DNA from: Pirellulales bacterium
Lineage (GTDB): Bacteria; Planctomycetota; Planctomycetia; Pirellulales; Lacipirellulaceae
NCBI GenBank assembly: GCA_022448345.1
Contig: JAKVCB010000004.1
Coordinates: 33,871 to 97,870 of the forward strand
DNA: 64,000 nt
Reading direction: 5' to 3'
The notes under the pieces are model-generated. The model saw only the letters and a list, made by a program, of their open reading frames with translations. It had not been told where the DNA came from and ran no database searches. A program made the position numbers and the translations under genes. Shown piece by piece: positions 50,299-61,117 of this stretch (position 1 is the stretch's first letter; each line of letters opens with the position of its first letter).

Positions 50299-53200
50299 TT
50301 AAATCCGTCGCTTTTCCAATTGCATATTCAACCCCAGACCGCGAATCTCGTTGGTCAACACATCGAAGCTGGCTGGTGTCCCCGCTTCGAGCGTGTTCTC
50401 GCCCTTGACCATGGATTCATAAATCTTTGTGCGACCTTCTACATCGTCGCTCTTGACGGTCAATAACTCCTGCAAGATGTATGCAGCGCCATAGGCTTCC
50501 AACGCCCAAACTTCCATCTCACCAAACCGCTGGCCACCAAATCTCGCTTTACCACCCAGCGGCTGCTGGGTAATGAGCGAATAGGGACCCGTACTTCGGG
50601 CATGCACCTTGTCGTCCACCAAATGGTGCAGTTTCAACATGTAAATGTAGCCGACGGTTGTTTCCTGCTCGAAGGGATCACCCGTACGACCATCGATCAG
50701 CCGTGTCTTCCCATGCTTCGGCAATCCCGCAGTCTCCAGCGCCCCATTGATGTCTTCCTCACTCGCACCGTCAAAGACAGGCGTGACCGAACGAAAACCG
50801 AGTTTTGCACCAGCCCATCCCAGGTGGGTTTCCAAAATCTGACCGACGTTCATTCGGCTAGGAACCCCGAGCGGGTTGAGCATAATCTGCACTGGCGTAC
50901 CATCCTCCAGGAACGGCATGTCTTCGACCGGCAAAATCTTTGAGATAACTCCCTTGTTGCCGTGACGACCTGCCATTTTGTCGCCGACCGAAATGACCCG
51001 CCTGGTGGCGATATAAACCTTCACCATTTGCAACACGCCGCTCCGCAATTCGTCACCCCGCTTCATCGAATTCAGCTTGCGGTCGCGGGCGTCTATGGCT
51101 TCCTCAACGTTGGGCCAAAGTTGGCGATAGATCTTTTCTACATCCTTCCTTCGTTGCGGACTGCGAATCTCAATCATGTCGTGCCTGAACCTGTTGGCCT
51201 GCTCTGCCACAAAGGCCAGATCCTGGTCATGCACCAGTGAATTGCCATCGTCGTCGGTCAGCTTTCGCTGGAGAATCCCCTCTATTTCGTTGACCAGTTC
51301 ACCGAACACGGTCGCAATCCGCTCGTTGCCTTCTTTTTCGGCAACTTTTAGCGATCGCTCGAAATCCTTCCGCTGGTCTTCCGTTAGGCTCATGCGGCGG
51401 CTAAATCGCTGGGTATCGATGACGATGCCCTCCACGCCCGAGGGAACTTCCAGCGAGTCATTTTTAACATCTTCGCCCGCCCGCCCGAAAATTGCGTGTA
51501 GTAGTTTCTCTTCCGGAGTCAGTTCCGTCTTACTCTTGGGCGAAACCTTGCCGACAAGGACATCGCCTGGCCGGACATAGGTACCGACCTGCACAACGCC
51601 ATTTTCGTCGAGATTCCGGAGCATCTTTTCGCTGACATTGGGGATATCACGCGTAAACTCCTCCCGACCGAGCTTGGTTTCGCGTATTTCGACGTCAAAT
51701 TCTTCGATGTGAATCGACGTGTAGGTATCATTTTTCACCAACTCTTCGCTGATGATGATGGCATCTTCAAAGTTGTAGCCCTGCCAGGACATGAAGGCCA
51801 CCAGCACGTTTCGTCCAAGCGCCAATTCACCCTGATAGGTAGCAGCCCCGTCGGCGATTACATCCCCCGGCTCCACCTTGTCGCCAGGTTTAACAATCGG
51901 TTTCTGGTTCTGACAGGTTCGCTCGTTAAGACCGACAAATTTGCGAAGATGGTGGACTTCCGGACCGATTTCGATCCGATTGGCATCGACATAGGTTACC
52001 GTTCCGCGATGGCCTGCCCGAACCAACATGCCGGAGTGCTGGGCCACATCTTTCTCCAAACCAGTACCCACGATCGGTGGATCCGTTACCAACAGTGGCA
52101 CCGCTTGTCGCTGCATGTTCGAACCCATCAATGCACGGTTTGCATCGTCGTGCTCCAGGAACGGAATGAGCCCAGCCGAAACACCGATCATCTGGCTTGG
52201 TGCGACATCGATATATTCAATTTTCTCGACGGGCACGAGGACAAAGTCGCTGCGATACCGGGCAACGATCGTGTCTCCTTGAATCTTGTCGTTTTCCACC
52301 CATGCATCGGCAGAAGCGACCAACGCCTTCGATTCCTGATCGGCTCGCAACCAGACAACGTCTTTGGTCAAACGAGCGCCTTTCACCTTCCGATAGGGTG
52401 TGATTAAAAAGCCATACTCGTCCACCGAAGCATACATGGCCAGACTTGAAATGAGTCCGATATTCGTACCTTCGGGAGTTTCAATCGGACAAATCCGACC
52501 GTAGTGCGAAATATGAACATCACGAACTTCGAAGCCGGCCCGCTTTCGATTCAAACCGCCTGGTCCAAGTGCCGACAGGCGTCGTTCGTGTGTGAGCATC
52601 GAAAGAGGATTGGTCTGATCGACCACTTGCGAAAGTTCGCCTCGCCCAAAAAAGTACTCGATCGCCGCCGAGATACTTTTGGGATTAATCAGGCTTCGGG
52701 GAGTCATGTCCTCTACATCTTTCAGACTCATGCGCTCTTGGACCGTGCGCCGCAGCTTGAGAAAACCCTTTCGCATCTCGTCGCACGCCAATTCATCAAT
52801 AGTTCGCAGTCGCCGATTCCCCAAATGGTCAATGTCATCGACCATCACATCCGGATCGGCAATTACCAACTTCAGGAGATATTTCACCGAATGGATTAAA
52901 TCGTCCGGACGGAGAATCAACTCGCTCTCCGGCACTTCCGTACCGAGTTTTCGGTTGATCCGAAAACGGCCCACCCGGCCAAGCCGGTAACGGTTTGTGT
53001 CATAAAACTTCTCGTGAAAGAGCGCTCTCGCTTTTTCGAGCTGCGGGGGATTCCCGGGACGCAACCTTTGGTAAATTCTCAGCAGGGCTTCTTCGTGACT
53101 GCTCGTCGCATCGTCCGCCAGGGCATTCAACAACAGCGGCGCGCGAGGCACGTCCATAACCTCCACCTGCTTGACACCGCTGGTAGCAACCAACTCGGCA

Positions 53201-54009
53201 GTGTTTTTGGTGACCCGCTGCCCACATTCAATAAGAATCTCTCCGGCTCGGTCACTGCCAACGGGGTAGATAATATCCTCTACGGCAATTTTGCCTTCGA
53301 TCTTGGAGGCACTCCGGCCATCCACAATCTTCTCCTTACTCGTTTCGTAAAACGTGCGGAGAATATCGCTATCGAGTCCAAACTTGGGATCCATCGCCCG
53401 AAGCAAAGTGACCACCGAAAACTTGCCGCTCTGGTCGATACGAACGGTAATGCTGTCTTTCTTTGTCGTATTGATTTCGATCCAACTGCCGCGTTCCGGA
53501 ATCACTCGGCAACTATGCAAACGGCGCTCGCCTGCATCAACTTCTGACACAAAATCGATGCCTGGACTACGATGCAACTGGCTGACAACGACCCGCTCGG
53601 CACCATTAATAATAAACTCTCCGCCACCCAACATGATCGGCAGGTCGCCTAGATAAACCTCTTCTTCAACAGGCTCCTCCTTGTTGAGTCGCATCCAAAT
53701 CCGAAACGGACGACCGTAGGTAAGGCGCAATTGACGGCACTCATCGGGTTCATAACGTGGCTTACCAAGCTCGTACCGCAAATAGTCAAGCGTAAGCGTC
53801 TTGTCGTAACTCTCGATCGGAAAGATCTCTCGCAGCACGCCCTCGAGACCGCTGTCATTGCGTTTGTCCGAGGCCACCTCGTTCTGCAGAAAGTAGTCAT
53901 AGCTGGCTGTCTGAATCTGGGTGAGATCCGGAATCGCCAGCGACTCACGGCCACTGCCAAACTTCTTTATTTCTTGTGTATCCAATCGACGCTGGGCTGT
54001 TACGGCCAT
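50299..54009 (-). CDS. rpoB: RNA polymerase beta subunit
   Basis: [83 protein letters not shown]. Confidence 0.98.
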   Translation of the reverse strand: MAVTAQRRLDTQEIKKFGSGRESLAIPDLTQIQTASYDYFLQNEVASDKRNDSGLEGVLREIFPIESYDKTLTLDYLRYELGKPRYEPDECRQLRLTYGRPFRIWMRLNKEEPVEEEVYLGDLPIMLGGGEFIINGAERVVVSQLHRSPGIDFVSEVDAGERRLHSCRVIPERGSWIEINTTKKDSITVRIDQSGKFSVVTLLRAMDPKFGLDSDILRTFYETSKEKIVDGRSASKIEGKIAVEDIIYPVGSDRAGEILIECGQRVTKNTAELVATSGVKQVEVMDVPRAPLLLNALADDATSSHEEALLRIYQRLRPGNPPQLEKARALFHEKFYDTNRYRLGRVGRFRINRKLGTEVPESELILRPDDLIHSVKYLLKLVIADPDVMVDDIDHLGNRRLRTIDELACDEMRKGFLKLRRTVQERMSLKDVEDMTPRSLINPKSISAAIEYFFGRGELSQVVDQTNPLSMLTHERRLSALGPGGLNRKRAGFEVRDVHISHYGRICPIETPEGTNIGLISSLAMYASVDEYGFLITPYRKVKGARLTKDVVWLRADQESKALVASADAWVENDKIQGDTIVARYRSDFVLVPVEKIEYIDVAPSQMIGVSAGLIPFLEHDDANRALMGSNMQRQAVPLLVTDPPIVGTGLEKDVAQHSGMLVRAGHRGTVTYVDANRIEIGPEVHHLRKFVGLNERTCQNQKPIVKPGDKVEPGDVIADGAATYQGELALGRNVLVAFMSWQGYNFEDAIIISEELVKNDTYTSIHIEEFDVEIRETKLGREEFTRDIPNVSEKMLRNLDENGVVQVGTYVRPGDVLVGKVSPKSKTELTPEEKLLHAIFGRAGEDVKNDSLEVPSGVEGIVIDTQRFSRRMSLTEDQRKDFERSLKVAEKEGNERIATVFGELVNEIEGILQRKLTDDDGNSLVHDQDLAFVAEQANRFRHDMIEIRSPQRRKDVEKIYRQLWPNVEEAIDARDRKLNSMKRGDELRSGVLQMVKVYIATRRVISVGDKMAGRHGNKGVISKILPVEDMPFLEDGTPVQIMLNPLGVPSRMNVGQILETHLGWAGAKLGFRSVTPVFDGASEEDINGALETAGLPKHGKTRLIDGRTGDPFEQETTVGYIYMLKLHHLVDDKVHARSTGPYSLITQQPLGGKARFGGQRFGEMEVWALEAYGAAYILQELLTVKSDDVEGRTKIYESMVKGENTLEAGTPASFDVLTNEIRGLGLNMQLEKRRI

Positions 54010-54292
54010 AGGACCTTTTGCTCCCTAATTCAGGTGGAACACACTTCGACGCAAACAAACGGGCAGATCAAACCTGTAGCACAGTCCTGACCACCAACTG
54101 CCCCGTGAACAAATGACGCCCTTGGTTAGGCGGGCATAGCTATCCTGGTTGGCGACGCACGATAGACGCCGCGTATACCACCATCGCAATCCATCTAGCC
54201 AGGGTGCTAAAATTTCAAACGGATGGGTGGGGAAACTCATACATCTCGCATCGCGCCAAGGCGATGCACTACAAGACTGAGGCTCTCACAGG

Positions 54293-54323
54293 AAAACCCG
54301 TCGCGATCGCTGGTTGCGACGGG
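54293..54323 (-). terminator. Attenuator/terminator-like hairpin in the rplL-rpoB spacer
   Basis: CCCGTCGC (54297-54304)/GCGACGGG (54316-54323), 8-bp perfect stem, 11-nt loop; followed on the minus strand by TTTT; 16 nt after the rplL stop. Confidence 0.65.
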
Positions 54324-54338
54324 CAATGACTAACTCGA

Positions 54339-54752
54339 CTACTTGATCGAGACGGTTGCACCCGCTTCCTCGAGTTCGCCTTTGAGTTTCTCTGCATCTT
54401 CCTTCGAAACACCTTCCTTGATTTTTCCAGGTGCACCTTCCACCAAATCCTTGGCTTCTTTCAGACCGAGGCTGGTTGCGGCACGAACTACCTTGATGAC
54501 GCCAATTTTCTTGTCGCCAAAAGACTCGAGGACGACATCGAATTCGGTTTGCTCGGCCGGTTCTCCACCATCACCATCACCACCGGCACCGGCTGCGACG
54601 ACCATCGTTCCACCGCCAGCGGCTGGTTCAATGCCATGCACGTCTTTCAAGTAATCACTCAGTTCTTTGGCCTCCATCAAGGTAAGGCCCACAATTTGGT
54701 CCCCTAAGGTTTTGGTACCCTCGGTGAATTCTGCGACTGCATCGGTTGCCAT
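54339..54752 (-). CDS. rplL: 50S ribosomal protein L7/L12
   Basis: [25 protein letters not shown]...[42 protein letters not shown]. Confidence 0.97.
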   Translation of the reverse strand: MATDAVAEFTEGTKTLGDQIVGLTLMEAKELSDYLKDVHGIEPAAGGGTMVVAAGAGGDGDGGEPAEQTEFDVVLESFGDKKIGVIKVVRAATSLGLKEAKDLVEGAPGKIKEGVSKEDAEKLKGELEEAGATVSIK

Positions 54753-54954
54753 GACTGTTTTTCCCTTTCTCAACGTGTAGGGCGGAGCGGGACCCGCCAC
54801 TTGTAAAACTTGTGATCCTTTAGATTGGTTAACTGGATGGTCTCAAACCACCCCACCAACAAAACCCCGTACTGATTTGAACCCTTTCGGATGCTATTCA
54901 ATGACCAACAGGTTTTGCTAGCTATCCTCTGTGACTGACTGCTTAACTTCCAGG

Positions 54955-55479
54955 TCAACTTTCGTCGCCCTCTCCCTTTTGCTTGATCTGACTCGCCAAT
55001 TGACGTCCCGTTCCCAACAACTGGGCACTGAGAGTTGCGCCTGGACTCAAGATCTGTCCTAATAGCAGGCTTAGTTGTTCGGTGCGACTCGGCCACTTAC
55101 TGACAGCTTTGACGTCCTCTGCCGAGAGCGGCTTGCCATCCATCACGCCGCCTTTTGCAGACAACGGCTCAAATGCCTCGTCGTCAGCCAGCTTCGTGAT
55201 TTCTTTCGCCAGCGAGATAAGGTCTTCGCCACCCCAAACAACAGCACACGTACCGTCAATCCCCTCGAAGGCTGGCGCCAAAACGGTTCCTTCGGTTGCG
55301 CGACGGGCCAGACTGTTCTTGACTACCAGCAAACAGATATCTTTTTCTCGCAAGTGCTTCCGCAAAATAACGTTCTTGTTGTTCTCCAAACCAATGATAT
55401 CGACAAGCAACAAATCGGATACTCCCTCCAACCGCTGGCGCAAATCATCGGTGATCAACTCTTTGACGTATTTACTCAT
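54955..55479 (-). CDS. rplJ: 50S ribosomal protein L10
   Basis: MSKYVKELITDDLRQRLEGVSDLLLVDIIGL...LVVKNSLARRATEGT; between rplA and rplL. Confidence 0.95.
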   Translation of the reverse strand: MSKYVKELITDDLRQRLEGVSDLLLVDIIGLENNKNVILRKHLREKDICLLVVKNSLARRATEGTVLAPAFEGIDGTCAVVWGGEDLISLAKEITKLADDEAFEPLSAKGGVMDGKPLSAEDVKAVSKWPSRTEQLSLLLGQILSPGATLSAQLLGTGRQLASQIKQKGEGDES

Positions 55480-55549
55480 GGCTTCCGTCGATGGTCTGCG
55501 GCAAGCCGCTGTTGGCTTGCCCCTTTGTTGCTATCTTGTTCACGGCCGC

Positions 55550-56227
55550 TTACACGGCTAACCGCACACTCGGACTCATGGTTGCACTCAAGTAGGTTCC
55601 TCGGAAGTAAGTCCCTTTCACCGCAGCCGGCTTGAGAGAATCAATCTTATCGACGAACGCCTGGATATTTTCTGCTAGCTTGCCGGGTTCAAAACTGGCT
55701 TTGCCCACGACCGCGTGAATCACACCCGCTTTGTCATTGCGAAATTCGACTTTACCCGCCTTGTATTCCTGCACCGTCTTACCAACTTCCGGAGTCACCG
55801 TGCCGGCACGCGGCGACGGCATCAAACCCCGCGGGCCTAAAACGCGACCGAGTGGTCCTACCAGCTTCATCATGTCTGGAGCAGCTATACAAGCATCAAA
55901 CTCAGTCCAGCCGTCCTTAATCTTCTTGGCTAGATCGTCGTCTCCCACAAAGTCCGCACCTGCTTCTTTGGCTTCTTCAGCGGCCGGCCCTTTGGCAAAT
56001 ACAACGACTCGCTGCTGTTTGCCAATCCCATGTGGCAACACGATCGAACCTCGCACAATTTGATCGGCCTGCGTGTTGTCGATGCCCAACCGGATCGCAA
56101 TCTCGACCGTTTGATCAAACTTGGTTGCGTCGTAACTTTGCAACTTTGCCACCGCCTCGGCGAGAGGCAGCGACTCAGGCACAACCTTCGCCAGTGCCGC
56201 CCGGAGTCGTTTCGATTTCTTCGCCAT
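55550..56227 (-). CDS. rplA: 50S ribosomal protein L1
   Basis: [15 protein letters not shown]...[43 protein letters not shown]...[16 protein letters not shown]. Confidence 0.98.
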   Translation of the reverse strand: MAKKSKRLRAALAKVVPESLPLAEAVAKLQSYDATKFDQTVEIAIRLGIDNTQADQIVRGSIVLPHGIGKQQRVVVFAKGPAAEEAKEAGADFVGDDDLAKKIKDGWTEFDACIAAPDMMKLVGPLGRVLGPRGLMPSPRAGTVTPEVGKTVQEYKAGKVEFRNDKAGVIHAVVGKASFEPGKLAENIQAFVDKIDSLKPAAVKGTYFRGTYLSATMSPSVRLAV

Positions 56228-56295
56228 CTCTACTTACACCATGTTTAGTATGTCAACTTTGTCATGCTCAACGGAGTCCGCGATACGCTTGCCTG

Positions 56296-56721
56296 TTAAC
56301 CCTTTACTTCCAGGCCCATACTTCGGGCCGTACCAGCAATCATCAGTACGGCGTGATCGACATCACGTGCATTGAGATCAGCACTTTTTGTCTTTGCGAT
56401 TTCCTCAAGTTGAGCACGGGTCACCGTGCCCACTTTTTCTTTGTTTGGTACACCTGATCCCTTGGCGATGTTTGCTGCTTTTTTCAACAAAACAGCTGCC
56501 GGCGGGCTCTTCGTAATAAACTCAAATGTCCGGTCGCTGTAGACGGTGACCTCGACCGGAATCATCATGCCCCCGGCTTCCTTGGTCTTGTCGTTAAACT
56601 GCTGTACGAACTGGCCCAGATTGATACCGAACTTACCTAACGCAGTACCAACCGGCGGAGCAGGGGTTGCCTGCCCTCCAGGAATTTGAAATTTTGCGAT
56701 GCCCGCAAACTGTTTGGCCAT
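56296..56721 (-). CDS. rplK: 50S ribosomal protein L11
   Basis: [38 protein letters not shown]...[19 protein letters not shown]. Confidence 0.98.
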   Translation of the reverse strand: MAKQFAGIAKFQIPGGQATPAPPVGTALGKFGINLGQFVQQFNDKTKEAGGMMIPVEVTVYSDRTFEFITKSPPAAVLLKKAANIAKGSGVPNKEKVGTVTRAQLEEIAKTKSADLNARDVDHAVLMIAGTARSMGLEVKG

Positions 56722-56808
56722 AATTTCACCGCAATTGGCCCCCGGTTTTTAGCCCACTGCCAGAATCGCTTCTGACAGCTGTACACTCACCGATAACCAA
56801 TCGCCTCC

Positions 56809-57621
56809 TCACACAGATTCTACTTGCCAGTATTCCAATTCGACCGGCGTGCTGCGGCCGAAAATGTTGATCATTACGGTCACGCGACCACTTGCCCCGT
56901 CGATGGTTCCAACTTCGCCTTCGAAACTTTCGAAATTGCCCTCTTTGACCTTAACCTTATCACCTTCCTTAAACTTGATTGCCAGCTTAGGAGCTTCTTC
57001 TGTATCCGTTTCCTCGGTTTGCACCACCCGAGCTACCTCATGCGCCTGCATTGGTGTTGGCTTGCCAGCCGCGCCCGTGAAGTCACCGATGCCAGAAGTC
57101 TCGCGTACCGCAAACCAGGTATCGTCATTAATGTGCATATTCACGACGATGTAGCCGGGCCACAATTTGCGCTCCACAATTTTCTTCTTGCCGCCTTTAA
57201 ACTCCGTCACCTTTTCGGTCGGCACAATGACCTGGCCGAAATGCTGATCGAGGCCCTCGATGGCAATTTTCCGCTGTAGCGCTTCGGCAATGGACCGCTC
57301 CCGATTGCTCTGCACTTTGAGGATATACCAATCCATCGTGATTGGTTCCTCCGTTTCCGCCGCCAATCCGCTCTCGTCAGACACCACATCGGTATTGGCC
57401 GAGTCGACTTCGGGCGCAACTTCGCCAGATCCAGTTTCGGCGACATTTCCCGCCTCTGGGGCATCGGCCTCAAAATTACCTGCACCATCTGCGGCACTAT
57501 CAGCAACGACTGAAGCACCTCCCTCGAGAGCCTGCGATCCGGTTTCGACTGCAACCGGGTCGGGGCGCAACGACTGAGCAGCCTTTTCGTTGTCTGCCAA
57601 GTTGTGAGGCTCTTCATTCAT
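56809..57621 (-). CDS. nusG: Transcription termination/antitermination protein NusG with acidic N-terminal extension
   Basis: MDWYILKVQSNRERSIAEALQRKIAIEGLDQHFGQVIVPTEKVTEFKGGKKKIVERKLWPGYIVVNMHINDDTWFAVRETSGIGDFTG; KOW domain FKEGDKVKVKEGNFESFEGEVGTID. Confidence 0.95.
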   Translation of the reverse strand: MNEEPHNLADNEKAAQSLRPDPVAVETGSQALEGGASVVADSAADGAGNFEADAPEAGNVAETGSGEVAPEVDSANTDVVSDESGLAAETEEPITMDWYILKVQSNRERSIAEALQRKIAIEGLDQHFGQVIVPTEKVTEFKGGKKKIVERKLWPGYIVVNMHINDDTWFAVRETSGIGDFTGAAGKPTPMQAHEVARVVQTEETDTEEAPKLAIKFKEGDKVKVKEGNFESFEGEVGTIDGASGRVTVMINIFGRSTPVELEYWQVESV

Positions 57622-57700
57622 AGATATTCAATGTCTCAATCCCAAAATGGCCTGAAGCGACTAGGCCGAAACAAACGGGGCCGACCGTGCTGATTCAGCC

Positions 57701-58099
57701 TCATTGCAATAGCCAGCCAAACACACCTTTCCATATGAGATCATAAAAGTACAAGAGAGCCGCCAATAAAAATATGACTGCCATGACCACAAGTGAAGCA
57801 CGAATCAACTCCCCTTGCTTAGGCCATGTAACCTTGTTCATTTCGCCCTCTACGGAGATCAGAAAATCAGCAAACTTAGGCAACTGAACCAGCCGAAAAA
57901 TGATCCACCAACCGAGAACCAACACCCCTAGGGGGACGACATATCCCAATTGTCTATCTGCATCCGCCCGACCTTCGAGCCACACATTAAGCCTCCAGGC
58001 ACCCAGCGCAACGATGACCGCGAGGACGGCAAAAGTCACCTGCCGAGCAAAACGACCTTGACTACGCTTGTATAAGTTGAGCCGAAACAACTCGGCCAT
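57701..58099 (-). CDS. secE: Preprotein translocase SecE with extra N-terminal TM segments
   Basis: C-term FLISVEGEMNKVTWPKQGELIRASLVVMAVIFLLAALLYFYDLIWKGVFGWLL; two further hydrophobic segments; upstream of nusG; ATG 58099. Confidence 0.92.
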   Translation of the reverse strand: MAELFRLNLYKRSQGRFARQVTFAVLAVIVALGAWRLNVWLEGRADADRQLGYVVPLGVLVLGWWIIFRLVQLPKFADFLISVEGEMNKVTWPKQGELIRASLVVMAVIFLLAALLYFYDLIWKGVFGWLLQ

Positions 58100-58220
58100 A
58101 AACGCGGCCACGCAGGACCCTCCGATAAAGCAGGTGGAAAAATCTCCGTGCACAGCAATTGGCCAAATACGCTTCAATCGGCCAAGTGCGTCTCAATCCA
58201 TACTCGCTGTTCAAATCAGG

Positions 58221-58293
58221 CAGGGGCGGCGGGACTCGAACTCGCAACCCCCGGTTTTGGAGACCGGTGCTCTGCCAATTGAGCTACACCCCT
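58221..58293 (-). tRNA. tRNA-Trp (CCA)
   Basis: Minus strand AGGGGTGTAGCTCAATTGGCAGAGCACCGGTCTCCAAAACCGGGGGTTGCGAGTTCGAGTCCCGCCGCCCCTG; anticodon CCA. Confidence 0.95.
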
Positions 58294-58398
58294 GGGGAAT
58301 GCGGAATGCCAACGGCCAGCAACTTTCGACCTGTGACAATCATGGACCTAACCCCTCTCCATTGAACGACTAATGCCCACCCTCGCATCTAACACAAA

Positions 58399-59598
58399 CT
58401 ATTCACTAATTTTTGTTACCACACCGGAACCGACCGTCTTGCCTCCCTCTCGGATTGCAAATCGGACGCCATCGTCCATGGCGATTGGCTTGGACAATTC
58501 GACACTGATCCGGGCATTGTCCCCAGGCATGCACATCTCAGCATCGCCCACCAAGTTTGCCGAACCGGTCACATCAGTCGTACGGAAGTAAAACTGCGGT
58601 CGATAGCCGCTAAAGAAGGGAGTATGACGACCTCCCTCTTCTTTGCTAAGGACATAAACTTCCGCCTCAAACTTCGTATGAGGCGTGATCGACCCCGGTT
58701 TTGCCAAAACCTGGCCGCGCTGAATCTCGTCCCGCTTGACACCACGCAGCAAACAGCCAACATTGTCGCCCGCCTGGCCTTCGTCCATTGTCTTGTTAAA
58801 CGCCTCGACACCCGTACAAGTCGTCTTGGCTGGTTCAGCTGAGAGCCCGAGAATCTCGACCTCGTCGCCCACCTTGACCATTCCCCGTTCAATCCGGCCC
58901 GTAGCAACGGTCCCGCGACCTTCAATGGAGAACACATCTTCAACGGCCATCAAGAATGGCTTGTCCGTTTCGCGGGGAGGCTCAGGAATATAGGAGTCAA
59001 TCGCATCCATCAACTCGCCGATACATGCGTTGTAAGCTTCGTCACCCGGATTCTCGTAAGCACCTTTGGCGTTTCCGCGAATAAACGGGATGTCATCGCC
59101 GGGGAAGTCGTACTTGGTGAGCATCTCTCGAACTTCCATCTCCACCAACTCAAGCAGATCCTCATCGTCGACCAGGTCACACTTGTTCAGAAATACAACC
59201 AACGCAGGAACACCGACCTGACGCGCAAGCAGAATGTGCTCGCGGGTCTGTGGCATAGGCCCATCGGCAGCAGACACCACGAGAATGGCTCCGTCCATTT
59301 GGGCCGCACCGGTAATCATGTTCTTGATGAAATCGGCATGGCCCGGGCAATCAATATGGGCATAGTGCCGAGTGTCTGTCTCGTATTCAACGTGGGCAAC
59401 GGCAATCGTGACCGTCTTCGTGTCATCGCGGACAGTACCACCCTTAGCGATATCCGCATACGACTTGAAGTTGGCAAATCCTTTCTCGGCCTGCACGGCA
59501 AGAATTGAGCCAGTGCAGGTGGTCTTACCGTGATCGATATGACCAATGGTACCAACGTTGACATGAGGCTTCGTACGTTCAAAAGTGTCCTTTGCCAT
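58399..59598 (-). CDS. tuf: Elongation factor Tu
   Basis: [30 protein letters not shown]...[41 protein letters not shown]. Confidence 0.98.
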   Translation of the reverse strand: MAKDTFERTKPHVNVGTIGHIDHGKTTCTGSILAVQAEKGFANFKSYADIAKGGTVRDDTKTVTIAVAHVEYETDTRHYAHIDCPGHADFIKNMITGAAQMDGAILVVSAADGPMPQTREHILLARQVGVPALVVFLNKCDLVDDEDLLELVEMEVREMLTKYDFPGDDIPFIRGNAKGAYENPGDEAYNACIGELMDAIDSYIPEPPRETDKPFLMAVEDVFSIEGRGTVATGRIERGMVKVGDEVEILGLSAEPAKTTCTGVEAFNKTMDEGQAGDNVGCLLRGVKRDEIQRGQVLAKPGSITPHTKFEAEVYVLSKEEGGRHTPFFSGYRPQFYFRTTDVTGSANLVGDAEMCMPGDNARISVELSKPIAMDDGVRFAIREGGKTVGSGVVTKISE

Positions 59599-59705
59599 TT
59601 TTCTCCCTAACTCTCACTTAAACAGGGGGGTGCAAATAAAAGGGTCTCAATTGGCTATTGAGCAATTCAACTGGCGATCCAGTAACGAGTATAATTTTTC
59701 CCAAG

Positions 59706-59778
<73 letters not shown>

Positions 59779-59863
59779 GGATCAAGTCGTCGGTCTCCAA
59801 GATTAACTTCTCGGCTTCACTTTGGGTTAACCCTTCAGTTTCCTTATGCTTTCATATCTTAAT

Positions 59864-59889
59864 GCTCAGAAAGCCGAGGCTTTCTGAGC
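59864..59889. repeat. Perfect 11-bp hairpin with 4-nt loop between tRNA-Thr and tRNA-Gly
   Basis: GCTCAGAAAGC-CGAG-GCTTTCTGAGC. Confidence 0.85.
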
Positions 59890-59942
59890 TTGCGCGTGAT
59901 TCAAAACAGTCTGGCCAACCAGCTCTCTTCGACAACTTCAAA

Positions 59943-60013
59943 AGCGGGTGAAGGGAATCGAACCCTCGTCATCAGCTTGGAAGGCTGTTGCTCTACCATT
60001 GAGCTACACCCGC
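59943..60013 (-). tRNA. tRNA-Gly (TCC)
   Basis: Minus strand GCGGGTGTAGCTCAATGGTAGAGCAACAGCCTTCCAAGCTGATGACGAGGGTTCGATTCCCTTCACCCGC; anticodon TCC. Confidence 0.95.
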
Positions 60014-60130
60014 AGGTGAATGACGAACTTCAAGTCCTGCCCATGCCTTGCACCACGTCGCTTTACGCAACGCTAAACATCTACTTTCCTCTCGTACCGA
60101 ACAGTCGTTTCTCATTTCGCCATTAGCAAT

Positions 60131-60213
60131 TGGGGGGTGCAGGATTCGAACCTGCGAAGGCATAAGCCATCAGATTTACAGTCTGACCCGTTTGACCGCT
60201 TCGGTAACCCCCC
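60131..60213 (-). tRNA. tRNA-Tyr (GTA), long variable arm
   Basis: Minus strand GGGGGGTTACCGAAGCGGTCAAACGGGTCAGACTGTAAATCTGATGGCTTATGCCTTCGCAGGTTCGAATCCTGCACCCCCCA; anticodon GTA. Confidence 0.95.
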
Positions 60214-60605
60214 CGCGCGACACACTGCTCCTCAATCCCTGGGTCACGCAGCGCAGCTCCGTGAGTCTATTCCGCCTGGGGAAACCACCTTCCGTTCGCC
60301 AATTGCGTCACAATATATCTAAAGCCCGAAGCGCGTCGCTCACTCCATGCGGCCGGAGGGTCCGACTGGATCGCACGCCCGATTCACCTTGGGAAACAAC
60401 CCAAAAGTAACCAGCATACCGACCAGAACGCTCCGCCAGCAGGGCCTACCGACGGCAACCCTCTGAACACTCAACTCTTCCTAAATCAATCTCAAAAGCT
60501 ACTCGGAACCCGCGGCCCAAACCCTAGTCGTCTTGAACTTCACACCCCTAGGATTCAACCTACACTTTGGATTCAACCTGACTTGGCGCACGGACCCTGA
60601 TTTGG

Positions 60606-60678
60606 AGCTAGCGGAGGGACTTGAACCCACAACCTGCTGATTACAAATCAGCTGCTCTGCCAATTGAGCTACGCTAGC
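60606..60678 (-). tRNA. tRNA-Thr (TGT)
   Basis: Minus strand GCTAGCGTAGCTCAATTGGCAGAGCAGCTGATTTGTAATCAGCAGGTTGTGGGTTCAAGTCCCTCCGCTAGCT; anticodon TGT. Confidence 0.95.
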
Positions 60679-61117
60679 GCACGCAACGGCAAGCTCGTGC
60701 GAATCAATTAATATACCGGTCTTGACACAAGCCGCAAGGGTGAGTTGGCCTGGAATTCTTACGTTCATGCGATTTCCTCTCCAAGAGGAGGGGCAAAATC
60801 GGAATGAGCGTAAAATACCCCGCTAAATTCACTAATTCCAACAACCGGCGTCGGTATCCGCCAAGGAGATCTGCCCAATTCAAGAAACTTGGGGGTTGGC
60901 CCATGTGGAAGTCCCGTCGTTTTACTGAGAAAACCACTTTAGTCGAAGGCGCACGGGAGCCGCCTGGCGGGAAACTAGTGGCGACGAACCAGTAGAAAAA
61001 CGGGCCTACAACCCCAGTCGTGGACGCCCATAATACTTAACCTGATTAGCCTGAACCGCAAAAAACCGCTGAAATCATCAAAAAACACCGATCTTCCACT
61101 GAGGTCCACCCTGCCGG

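Noticed and set aside
51709-52407. 232-aa plus-strand ORF
   Set aside because: Antisense to rpoB; spurious
58300-58398. rpmG (L33) between tuf and tRNA-Trp
   Set aside because: No L33-like reading frame in the 100-bp spacer
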